Origin: Clostridia bacterium
Lineage (GTDB): Bacteria; Bacillota; Clostridia; Christensenellales; Borkfalkiaceae
Direction: 5' to 3'
DNA length: 41,700 bases
Assembly (NCBI GenBank): GCA_021204625.1
Contig: JAJPZA010000041.1
Coordinates: forward strand, 1 to 41,700
In this document: positions 9,360-15,921 of the stretch, piece after piece
Numbering within the stretch: the first letter of the stretch is position 1
Layout: each line of letters begins with the position of its first letter
The notes under the pieces: model-generated
What the model was told of the DNA's origin: nothing
The model's database searches: none
Seen by the model: the letters and a program-made list of their open reading frames with translations, nothing else
Made by a program: the position numbers and the translations under genes

Positions 9360-9782
9360 TTACACTTCTCCAAAGATCTCTCCCTCTATGGATATAATCC
9401 TTCCAATTGGCACCTTAGTGCCGTCTGTGAAGGTCATAGTCTTGGAGTAGGAGTCTATGCTCTTTACATTTCCAGTACGGTCCACATATGCCCCGCCAGA
9501 CTTAAGTTCGTCCGGGATGAAGTATGTCACCGTTATGAGAGGCCTTGTGTCCAGAGCACTGGAGATGGTCTGGATCTTAGCGTCCAGCTCTTCAATCTGG
9601 TCCGGGGAGAGTTCTATCTCTTCATCCGTGAGACGGGCCGTCTCGGAGATGGTGTCATCGTAGCCTGTGAGGGCGGCGAAGGGCGAGAACTGGGCCGCGC
9701 GCTCTATGGAAGACATATGAGAGCGGGTCTGGGAGACATGGTGCGGAAGGTTTATGATGTCATCGTATTTGCCGCTGCTCAT
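9360..9782 (-). CDS. YolD-like protein
   Basis: 140 aa. The sequence has the YolD-like pattern: an N-terminal YDDIINLPHHVS stretch, then RAAQFSPFAALTGYDD, and a C-terminal beta-rich part with FTDGTKVPIGRIISI. YolD-like proteins of Firmicutes are small partners encoded directly after Y-family polymerases of the UvrX/YqjW kind; they are thought to act like UmuD-type accessory factors. The start codon overlaps the polymerase stop (ATGA), so the two are translationally coupled. Its role is inferred to be damage-tolerance accessory protein. No signal peptide or membrane segment seen. Confidence 0.88.
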   Translation of the reverse strand: MSSGKYDDIINLPHHVSQTRSHMSSIERAAQFSPFAALTGYDDTISETARLTDEEIELSPDQIEELDAKIQTISSALDTRPLITVTYFIPDELKSGGAYVDRTGNVKSIDSYSKTMTFTDGTKVPIGRIISIEGEIFGEV

Positions 9783-11287
9783 TTCCGGTGCCCGCCTATC
9801 TGGTTGTTTCTTGTGCGCATTGTGGCTCCCTCTTCTATGTTCATGCCTTTGAGTAGAGCGTTTTTGCCATATTTGCGCTTTATCGCAAGCTCCGCCTGCT
9901 GGCGGCGCTTTTCTTTTTCCAGGTATTCGTCCTCTTCCTGCTTCTGCCTGTTGATGGCGTCTATGTCATCGAAGAGGGACATCTGCTGGACATCGCCCAA
10001 AGGGGCCTGCATCTGGGCTTCGGACTCAGGGATTACTCTGGCGGCCGTTATGTTGATCCGCCGGATGTACATTTTCTTGTCCACGGTCCTTTTGTATATC
10101 TCTGAGGCCGCCTCCATGATGAGTTTTGTGGATGCCGTCTGGCGTGAGAGGTTGTATGTGCCGTGTGCATGATGGGGGATGCGCCTGCCGTAATGGTCCA
10201 GATGACTGTCCCCTTCGTAATCATCGCTTGCGGCGTCATAGCCAACAGTAAGCACTATCTGGTCTGTTACAAGGCCCTTGCCGGCCAAATCCAGCGAGAG
10301 CTCTTCCGCCATCTCACGGACCACAAGGAATGCCTTGTCATAATCATACGGAGCCGTTAAGACCTGTCCGGAGCTTACGCTGTTGGCCTCTGGCTTGTAT
10401 GCCTTTATATCCGCTATGGTGCAGCTCTCCCATCCCCAGGCATGGTCTATGAGAAGCTCTGCATTCACGCCGAATTCCTTGTACAGAAGATCTTCCGTAT
10501 AGTATCCGGTTTTTCCTGCGGAGCAGCGGGCTATGTCTCCCATTGTGAACAGGCCCATTGCCGCCAGCCTGTCCGCATATCTATGGCCCACGCGCCAGAA
10601 GTCCGTGAGTGGCCTGTGGTCCCAGAGCTTCTGCCTGTATTCCATCTCGGTAAGGGAAGCTATGCGAACTCCCTTTTCATCCGCAGGGATATGCTTTGCC
10701 ACGATGTCCATGGCCACTTTGGCAAGATACAGGTTGGGGCCTATACCCACCGTTGCCGTTATGCCGGACGTGTCATACACGTCATGTATGATCTTTACGG
10801 CGAAATCGTTGGCCGTCATGTTGTACAGCTTAAGGTATGAAGTGACATCCATGAAGACCTCGTCTATGGAGTACACATGGATGTCATCCGGGGCAACGTA
10901 TTTAAGATATATCTTGTATATGTCCGCGGAATACTTCATGTAATACGCCATGCGGGGCGTGGCGCATACGAATGTGAGGGCAAGGTTTCCGTTCGCCGCA
11001 AGCTCATCCGCCTGGTATGAAGCTCCTTTAAGCTCCCTGCCCGCAGCAAGCTTCCTGCGCTCCTCATTTATCTCACGTACCTTCTGCTTTACCTCAAACA
11101 GTCTGGGCCTTCCGGAGATGCCGTATGCCTTCAGCGCCGGAGAGACGGCAAGGCATATGGTCTTGTCCGATCTCTCTTCATCCGCCACAACAAGGCATAC
11201 ATTGAGGGGATCCAGTTTGCGCTCCACAGCTTCCACGGCGGCATAAAAAGACTTGAGATCTATAGCTATGTACGTTCTCTCCGCCAT
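9779..11287 (-). CDS. Y-family DNA polymerase (UmuC/UvrX-like)
   Basis: 502 aa. This translesion polymerase copies damaged DNA with low fidelity. Y-family hallmarks are visible: the first acidic motif in YIAIDLKSFYAAVEAVE (catalytic Asp near residue 9, with SFYA instead of the common CFFA), the IHVYSIDEVFMDVT block with the catalytic D-E pair, ATVGIGPNLYLAKVAMD, and the little-finger region afterwards. The start at 11287 follows a perfect AAGGAGG; an upstream extension has no family similarity. The C-terminus holds an EEDEYLEKEKRR-type charged helix. It lies downstream of rarA, after a 162-nt gap with a dyad that may be an operator, and overlaps the YolD-like gene by 4 nt. Such genes are usually SOS-controlled in Firmicutes. 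Confidence 0.93.
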   Translation of the reverse strand: MAERTYIAIDLKSFYAAVEAVERKLDPLNVCLVVADEERSDKTICLAVSPALKAYGISGRPRLFEVKQKVREINEERRKLAAGRELKGASYQADELAANGNLALTFVCATPRMAYYMKYSADIYKIYLKYVAPDDIHVYSIDEVFMDVTSYLKLYNMTANDFAVKIIHDVYDTSGITATVGIGPNLYLAKVAMDIVAKHIPADEKGVRIASLTEMEYRQKLWDHRPLTDFWRVGHRYADRLAAMGLFTMGDIARCSAGKTGYYTEDLLYKEFGVNAELLIDHAWGWESCTIADIKAYKPEANSVSSGQVLTAPYDYDKAFLVVREMAEELSLDLAGKGLVTDQIVLTVGYDAASDDYEGDSHLDHYGRRIPHHAHGTYNLSRQTASTKLIMEAASEIYKRTVDKKMYIRRINITAARVIPESEAQMQAPLGDVQQMSLFDDIDAINRQKQEEDEYLEKEKRRQQAELAIKRKYGKNALLKGMNIEEGATMRTRNNQIGGHRK

Positions 11288-11365
11288 ATCCGCCTCCTTA
11301 AGTATTAGTGTGCTCTGTCTTTTTCCCCTGCGCGCATGTATGCGCTTATGTATATTCTGAATTTG

Positions 11366-11382
11366 TGCAAGCGACACTTGCA
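11366..11382. promoter_or_regulatory. Perfect 6-bp dyad upstream of polymerase gene
   Basis: TGCAAG and CTTGCA flank a 5-nt centre, giving a perfect inverted repeat about 80 nt upstream of the polymerase start. A weak TATACA -10-like box follows on the minus strand. It does not match the Gram-positive LexA consensus, so it may be an operator for another regulator or a small RNA hairpin. It is not a terminator because no T run follows on the minus strand. Confidence 0.35.
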
Positions 11383-11449
11383 ATAATGCCCACAACGGCA
11401 AAAAAAAGATTATTTGCCGATATGGTTGGTCCGGGGCCGGCTAATACGG

Positions 11450-12784
11450 CTAATCTTGTCCCTTGTGGGTTTCCTTCCACTTCTTTATCTCTTCCAGCCT
11501 TGCCTTGTATTTGGCCTCATATCCGTCTTCCGAGGGCTTATAGTATTCCCTGCCTACAAGGTTGTCCGGTAGGCATTGCATGTCCGTTAACTTGTCCTTG
11601 AAATTGTGCGCGTATTTGTATCCGGCCCCGTATCCCTGCTCCTTCATGAGCTTTGTGGGAGCATTTCGTATGTTGAGGGGCACGGGCTCCGCTATGGTCT
11701 CCAGGGCGTCCTTTTTGGCCGCCTCATATGCCATGTACATGGAGTTGGACTTGGGAGCCATGCTCATGTATATCACGGCCTCCGTGAGATGCACGGAACA
11801 CTCCGGCATGCCAATGAGCCTGCAGGCTTCAAAGGCTGCTATTGCTATCTCCAGGGCCTTGGGGTCTGCAAGGCCTATGTCCTCGCTGGCAAAACGGGTT
11901 ACGCGCCTTGCGATATATACCGGATCTTCACCGGCTTCCAGCATCCTGGCAAGCCAGTACACGGCTGCATCCGGATCTGAGTTGCGCATGCTCTTGTGAA
12001 GGGCTGAGATGATGTTGTAATGCTCTTCGCCGTTCTTGTCATACAGAAGGGACTTCTTCTGCGTGCACTGCTCTATGTCTTCCTTGGTTATTACGGTCTT
12101 GCCGTCCTGCGTGTCTGCGTTGAGGACGGCCATCTCAAGGGTTGAGAGAGCAGTTCTGGCATCCCCGTTAGCAAAGGACGCTATGATGCCTATCTCTTCC
12201 TCATCTATCTCAATATTCTGCCCGCCGAAGCCTCTCTCATCATTCAAGGCATTGTGCAGGAGCTCTGTTATGTCCTCTGCAGAGAGAGCCTGCAGAACGA
12301 AGACCTTGCAGCGCGAGAGGAGCGCGCCGTTAACCTCGAAGGAGGGGTTCTCCGTTGTGGCGCCTATTAGTATTATGCTGCCCTTTTCCACGTACGGGAG
12401 AAAGGCGTCCTGCTGGGCCTTGTTGAACCTATGAATCTCGTCCACGAACAGGATGGTGCGCTCCCCGTACATCCTGTTCTTCTCCGCCTCCTCCATGACC
12501 TGCTTTATCTCTTTTATGCCGGCCGTTACGGCAGAGAAGTCTATGAACTTGGCCTTTGTCCTGTTGGCTATGATCCTTGCAAGAGTGGTCTTCCCAACTC
12601 CCGGAGGGCCCCAGAATATCATGGAGGAAATCCTGTCTTCCTCTATTAGACGGCGCAGCACTTTGCCGGGGCCTAATAAATGCTTCTGCCCCACGTATTC
12701 ATCCAGGTCCCTTGGCCGGATGCGAGCCGCCAAAGGCTGGTCTTCATCTCTTGTAAAGAGCGTGCGCCCTGTCTGCTTTGCCAT
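11450..12784 (-). CDS. rarA: Replication-associated recombination protein A (AAA+ ATPase)
   Basis: 444 aa, the usual RarA/MgsA/WRNIP1 length. It is a clamp-loader-related AAA+ ATPase acting at stalled replication forks. The N-terminus has PLAARIRPRDLDEYVGQ, Walker A GPPGVGKT (59-66), Walker B ILFVDEIHRFNK (111-122), sensor 1 GATTENPSFE (141-150) and the LLSRCKV arginine-finger region. The C-terminal tetramerisation part has MLEAGEDPVYIARR and the GYKYAHNF block, both typical of the family. The start at 12784 follows a modest AAGAGAG site. It sits just upstream of the Y-family polymerase and downstream of a 34-bp LexA-box-like element (12869-12902), so damage-inducible expression is plausible but inferred. 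Confidence 0.96.
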   Translation of the reverse strand: MAKQTGRTLFTRDEDQPLAARIRPRDLDEYVGQKHLLGPGKVLRRLIEEDRISSMIFWGPPGVGKTTLARIIANRTKAKFIDFSAVTAGIKEIKQVMEEAEKNRMYGERTILFVDEIHRFNKAQQDAFLPYVEKGSIILIGATTENPSFEVNGALLSRCKVFVLQALSAEDITELLHNALNDERGFGGQNIEIDEEEIGIIASFANGDARTALSTLEMAVLNADTQDGKTVITKEDIEQCTQKKSLLYDKNGEEHYNIISALHKSMRNSDPDAAVYWLARMLEAGEDPVYIARRVTRFASEDIGLADPKALEIAIAAFEACRLIGMPECSVHLTEAVIYMSMAPKSNSMYMAYEAAKKDALETIAEPVPLNIRNAPTKLMKEQGYGAGYKYAHNFKDKLTDMQCLPDNLVGREYYKPSEDGYEAKYKARLEEIKKWKETHKGQD

Positions 12785-12868
12785 TTATTCTCTCTTGCCG
12801 TGTGGTTATCTTCTGTCTTGTTTTGCCGCTGACTGCGGCATATCCGCCGTCCTTTGAATCCGGCGATG

Positions 12869-12902
12869 GTATGAATGGACAAAAGTTGAAACATTTGTTT
12901 CT
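12869..12902 (-). promoter_or_regulatory. 34-bp element with LexA-box-like palindrome, copy A
   Basis: The minus strand holds GAAACAAATGTTTC (12888-12901), a palindrome with 6-bp arms that matches the Bacillus-type SOS box CGAACRNRYGTTYC at 12 of 14 positions. The match to copy B (38640-38673) runs for 34 bp with 29 identities, in the same orientation, well past the palindrome into CTTTTG-CC-TTCA. It is about 85-118 nt upstream of the rarA start and about 50 nt after the stop of the AAA gene. No clear -35/-10 pair overlaps it, so its identity as an operator is uncertain. Confidence 0.5.
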
Positions 12903-12950
12903 GCTCCGATCCCTTCGCAAAAATGTTGAGCCGGGACGGATGCCGGAGGA

Positions 12951-14141
12951 TTACTTGCCGTTTATGCGGCTGTCCCTGAATGCCTCATATTCCGCGAGCA
13001 TTCCTTGCGTTACGCTGTGCGGGTATGTTGCGAGGACGGTCTCTAAGTGGGCCGGGGTCATCTTGATGAACGGCTCATTCTCTCCGAAATGAAGAGACGG
13101 GTTCTCCGCGTTCTTCTTCCTGCATTCCTGCATGGCAAGGTATGCGCACTGCTCTATGATGCCGGATATGTCCGCGCAGGTGTACAGGGAGTCCCCATAC
13201 AGGTTGAGAAGAAGGGCTTCCTTGAAAGACTCTTCATACGGCCTTCCCTTGAGGTTTATCTCCACCGCCCTCTCCTTGGCGTCATTGTTTGGCATGCCTA
13301 TGTAGAACTGAAGGGAGAATCTCTTGTAACGGAGGTACGCCTCGTCCATGAGCTCCGGACGGTTCGTGGCGCCTATTATTACGCGCTTCTGGAACTTATC
13401 TCCCTGGCCGTTCATCTCCTGCAGGAGCTGGTTGGCAACGCCGAGGTTCGCTCTTGTGGCCTCGCCGGTACGGCGTGCGAAGATGCTCTCGCACTCGTCT
13501 ATGAGAAGAACCGCTCCGTCCGTGCAGACGGACATCTCGTCAAAGATGTTCTTGATGTTCTTCTCGGACTCCCCCACGTACGCGCTGAAGATGTCCGAAG
13601 GGGTTATCACGAAGTATCTCACGTTGAGGGCGTTGGCTATGGCCTCCGCGATTAAAGTCTTGCCTGTTCCCGGAGGGCCGTACAGGAGGATGCCTATGTT
13701 GGTGTCTATATGGTACGCCTCGGCCACCTTGGGGTTCTTTATCATGAAGAGATAGTCATATATCCTGCTCTTCACGTCCTCGAGGCCTGCCACGTCCGCG
13801 AAGGTGGTCTTGGGGATTCCACACATGGGAGAGCCGTACTTTTTGAGCCACTCCGTGAGGCCGTATATCTCGTTTGTGTAGCGCTCCTTCTTGTTCACAA
13901 GGTCCGCCATGTCCTTGCTGCCCTCTTTGGCCTGGCCCTTCTTTATGAGCTCGTCATATCCCACTCTGAGCTCATTGGCGCACGTGAACATCTCCTGCGC
14001 CATGCGCCTGAGCTTTCTGGGGGTGTCCTCATCATCCGCTGTGGAATTCTTCTTGTTGGAATCCCTGAGAGTTGCGAAGGCCTTCGCCTTCTCTCTGTAC
14101 TGGGCCTCTATGCCGGGCAAATTCTCTATGTATTCCGCCAT
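12951..14141 (-). CDS. Vps4-like classical AAA ATPase
   Basis: 396 aa. One AAA module follows an N-terminal helical domain of about 105 residues. Visible motifs are Walker A GPPGTGKT (155-162), pore loop 1 SAYVGESEKN with aromatic Tyr188 (186-195), Walker B VLLIDECES (211-219), sensor 1 GATNRPELMD (257-266), and an arginine-finger region RTGEATRANLG / LRYKR. The C-terminus (SVTQGMLAEYEAFRDS) has the helix seen in Vps4/p97-type AAA proteins. The N-terminal domain, with three predicted helices, could be MIT-like, the domain with which Vps4 binds ESCRT-III tails. It follows two ESCRT-III-like genes, so the inferred job is ATP-driven disassembly of their polymer. Other group members (SpoVK-like, p97-like) are the alternative. 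The start follows GAGGAC at good spacing. Confidence 0.85.
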   Translation of the reverse strand: MAEYIENLPGIEAQYREKAKAFATLRDSNKKNSTADDEDTPRKLRRMAQEMFTCANELRVGYDELIKKGQAKEGSKDMADLVNKKERYTNEIYGLTEWLKKYGSPMCGIPKTTFADVAGLEDVKSRIYDYLFMIKNPKVAEAYHIDTNIGILLYGPPGTGKTLIAEAIANALNVRYFVITPSDIFSAYVGESEKNIKNIFDEMSVCTDGAVLLIDECESIFARRTGEATRANLGVANQLLQEMNGQGDKFQKRVIIGATNRPELMDEAYLRYKRFSLQFYIGMPNNDAKERAVEINLKGRPYEESFKEALLLNLYGDSLYTCADISGIIEQCAYLAMQECRKKNAENPSLHFGENEPFIKMTPAHLETVLATYPHSVTQGMLAEYEAFRDSRINGK

Positions 14142-14157
14142 GTATTGTCCTCTTCAT

Positions 14158-14175
14158 GCCTGCCTGACGGCAGGC
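14158..14175 (-). other. Stem-loop in leader of the Vps4-like gene
   Basis: GCCTGCC and GGCAGGC (7-bp perfect arms, 4-nt loop) lie 17-34 nt upstream of the ATPase start, just 5' of its ribosome binding site. No T run follows, so it is not a terminator. It may set the translation or stability ratio between the ESCRT-III-like genes and the ATPase. Confidence 0.5.
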
Positions 14176-14274
14176 TCCTGGTGTGGTTATGTCTGGAAAA
14201 TCCTGCATATGCAGGGGTGTTCATATGGTGCCCACGGAAATATGGGCAGGTGGTCTGCGAATTACGAATATGGA

Positions 14275-14940
14275 TCAGAAATCGTCCGGACGGCCTACGG
14301 AAATGAAATCGTCATCCCCGCCTATGGCGCCGATTGTTCCGCCTGCAGGGTCTGCAGGGCCAATGTACTGTCCGACGGCCTCTCCGCCGGGCTCTCCGGA
14401 GAAACGCTCCGCAAGGCCCTGGTTTGAGCCGATGAGCTTTAAGAACGTGGTCTCGTCATCCGGCTCCGGGGCGGGCGCGTTCTTGCCCTTCTTCTGCTTG
14501 GGCTCAAACATGGAGTCTATGGCGCCCATCATCTTGTCCAGATCCATATCAAACCGGGTGAGGCACTTCCTGAACTTCTTAAGGTTTCTCACCGCCTTCC
14601 TTGTGGTCCCGGCGCTGGTTAAGCGCAGGAAGGAGTTGAAGTTCTTGTTCATCTTCTGCATGACGGCGAACATCTCGGATATGGCCGTCTGGTCCTCTAT
14701 GAGCCCTGCATACTCACGGCTCACCGTGGAAAGCTTGTCCATGAAGATGTACATGTTGGCATGCCTCTTGGCGCGCTTGAAATCCTTCTTCTCCGCGCAC
14801 CTTAGCATCTCCCTGTAATGCGTCTCCTTCTGCTTCTCCGCGGCGTCCGTGGCCTCGTTCGCGCCGGAAAGCATGTCGCTTATCGCTTCCTTGCGCTTGC
14901 GCTCCTGCAGAGCTTCCTTCATCTGGCTTTTCTCGCTCAT
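14275..14940 (-). CDS. ESCRT-III (Snf7/CdvB)-like helical protein 1
   Basis: 221 aa, almost entirely helical and charged. An N-terminal basic amphipathic segment (1-25) precedes a long helix pair. The stretch AEKKDFKRAKRHANMYIFMD (49-68) resembles the ESCRT-III pattern in which a helix carries A-x-x-G/K-D-x-x-x-A-K-x-x-A. RFDMDLDKMMGAIDSMFE (129-146) resembles the conserved helix 4/5 region, then an acidic Pro-rich linker leads to FLKLIGSNQGL (166-176) and a tail DDFISVGRPDD. The last two blocks recur in the paralogue at 15112-15774 and could be docking motifs for the neighbouring AAA ATPase. The start at 14940 (GGAAG site) replaces a longer frame that begins in non-conserved sequence. Similarity was judged by eye; PspA-like or unrelated coiled coil are alternatives. 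Confidence 0.6.
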   Translation of the reverse strand: MSEKSQMKEALQERKRKEAISDMLSGANEATDAAEKQKETHYREMLRCAEKKDFKRAKRHANMYIFMDKLSTVSREYAGLIEDQTAISEMFAVMQKMNKNFNSFLRLTSAGTTRKAVRNLKKFRKCLTRFDMDLDKMMGAIDSMFEPKQKKGKNAPAPEPDDETTFLKLIGSNQGLAERFSGEPGGEAVGQYIGPADPAGGTIGAIGGDDDFISVGRPDDF

Positions 14941-15021
14941 CTTATGTCTTCCTTGTGTGTTTCTGCGGGTGTCTGTCCTCCGGCCCAATAATGGCGCCGG
15001 ATGTCTGGCGTATGTCCTGCA

Positions 15022-15050
15022 TGCCTTCATGCTTGCGGTGAATGAAGGCA
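15022..15050 (-). other. 9-bp-arm inverted repeat upstream of ESCRT-III-like gene 1
   Basis: TGCCTTCAT (15022-15030) and ATGAAGGCA (15042-15050) are perfect complements around an 11-nt loop, about 80-110 nt upstream of the start at 14940. No T run follows on the minus strand. It may be an mRNA stability or processing structure within the operon. Confidence 0.5.
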
Positions 15051-15071
15051 CTGGGGATAACCTGGTATCAG

Positions 15072-15120
15072 CCCGGGTTTAACCCGGGTTTAGTCCGGGT
15101 TTAGTCCGGGTTTAGTCCGG
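15072..15120. repeat. Tandem 11-bp repeat (4.5 units) over a stop codon
   Basis: Plus-strand units are CCCGGGTTTAA, CCCGGGTTTAG, TCCGGGTTTAG, TCCGGGTTTAG and a partial TCCGG. The first units also make a 17-bp near-perfect palindrome (CCCGGGTT, T, AACCCGGG at 15072-15088). On the minus strand each unit holds an in-frame-independent TAA, and the last full unit carries the TAA stop of the ESCRT-III-like gene 2. The array could expand or shrink by slippage without changing the protein. Confidence 0.9.
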
Positions 15121-15774
15121 CCTGCCAACGGATATGAAGCCGTCATCGCCGTCTGAGCCCTTGGAAGGCTGGACATGCACTGCGGCTGGGGCTGCGGCCG
15201 GGCCCGTGGCGTCCTGGTATCTTGAGGAGAGCTCTTGATTGGAGCCTATAAGCTTCATGAAGGCAGCCTCGTCATCCTCCGCGGGAGCGGCGCCCTTGCC
15301 GCCCTTTTTGCCGTCCGAGAACATGTCGTCCATGGCCCCGAGCATCCGGTCCATCTCGCTGTCAAAATTGGAGACGTAGCTGCGGAACTTGTTCATGTTC
15401 CGGATGGTCTTGGCTGTGACGGAGTCTGTGGAGCCGGCGGACAGAAACAGGCTGTTGAAGCTCTTGTTGATCTTCTCCAGGGACTCCAGGGTCTGCATCA
15501 TGGTCTTCTGGTCCTCAAGCATCTCGCCGTACTCGCGGCTCACGTCCGAGAGCTTCTCCATGAACATGTACATCTTGGCGTGCCTCTCGGCGCTCTTGTA
15601 ATCCTTCTTCTGCACGCACTTCACCATCTCGGCGTAGTGCTTTTCCTTCTGCCTGTCCGCAGCATTCTGGGACTCTTTGGCGCTGGATATCATCTCCTGC
15701 ACCGCGGCGTCCTTCTTGCGTTTCTCCAGCGCCTCTTCCATATCGTTCTGAGGCTTTTGCTTTAACAATGCCAT
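15112..15774 (-). CDS. ESCRT-III (Snf7/CdvB)-like helical protein 2
   Basis: 220 aa, a clear paralogue of the protein at 14275-14940. Matching blocks in order are RQKEKHYAEMVKCVQKKDYK (41-60), SAERHAKMYMFMEKLSDVSR (61-80), EYGEMLEDQ (81-89), FDSEMDRMLGAMDDMF (137-152), DDEAAFMKLIGSNQEL (167-182) and the C-terminal FISVGRPD (213-220). A Gly/Lys/Pro-rich linker (155-165) and an Ala/Pro-rich linker separate the helical core from the tail motifs. In eukaryotes and archaea, paired ESCRT-III subunits co-polymerise on membranes and are removed by Vps4; the same arrangement here is an inference. The start at 15774 follows GAAGGAG with a 9-10 nt spacing. The stop lies in a tandem 11-bp repeat. Confidence 0.6.
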   Translation of the reverse strand: MALLKQKPQNDMEEALEKRKKDAAVQEMISSAKESQNAADRQKEKHYAEMVKCVQKKDYKSAERHAKMYMFMEKLSDVSREYGEMLEDQKTMMQTLESLEKINKSFNSLFLSAGSTDSVTAKTIRNMNKFRSYVSNFDSEMDRMLGAMDDMFSDGKKGGKGAAPAEDDEAAFMKLIGSNQELSSRYQDATGPAAAPAAVHVQPSKGSDGDDGFISVGRPD

Positions 15775-15921
15775 TATGTACGGTCTCCTTCCGTGAAGGT
15801 CATATGCTGTATGCCGTGTATTCTTTGCATATCCCCGCCTGTACACACCGGATGCCCTGGAAAGGCAACTCCGCGGACGGCAGGGATTACGGGCTTATAT
15901 TGGCCCTGTAATTGCGTGTGA

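Noticed and set aside
9351-10172. 273-residue plus-strand frame
   Set aside because: Antisense to the YolD-like and polymerase genes; no motif, Cys/Ser/Arg-rich composition of a shadow frame.
11400-11450. Terminator after rarA
   Set aside because: A CGGCAAA/TTTGCCG pairing exists, but its T tract is inside the loop and stem rather than after it, so evidence is too weak.
12820-12834. Terminator hairpin GCCGC-AGTCA-GCGGC after the Vps4-like gene
   Set aside because: On the minus strand it is followed by A-rich, not T-rich, sequence, and there is no plus-strand gene for it to serve.
13047-14427. Several plus-strand frames of 135-202 residues
   Set aside because: All are antisense to the Vps4-like gene and its leader and have no recognisable domain.
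14275-15774. PspA/Vipp1 phage-shock proteins
   Set aside because: They lack the recognisable PspA sequence pattern, occur as a paralogous pair with conserved tails and adjoin a Vps4-type rather than PspF-type ATPase. Same superfamily fold remains possible.
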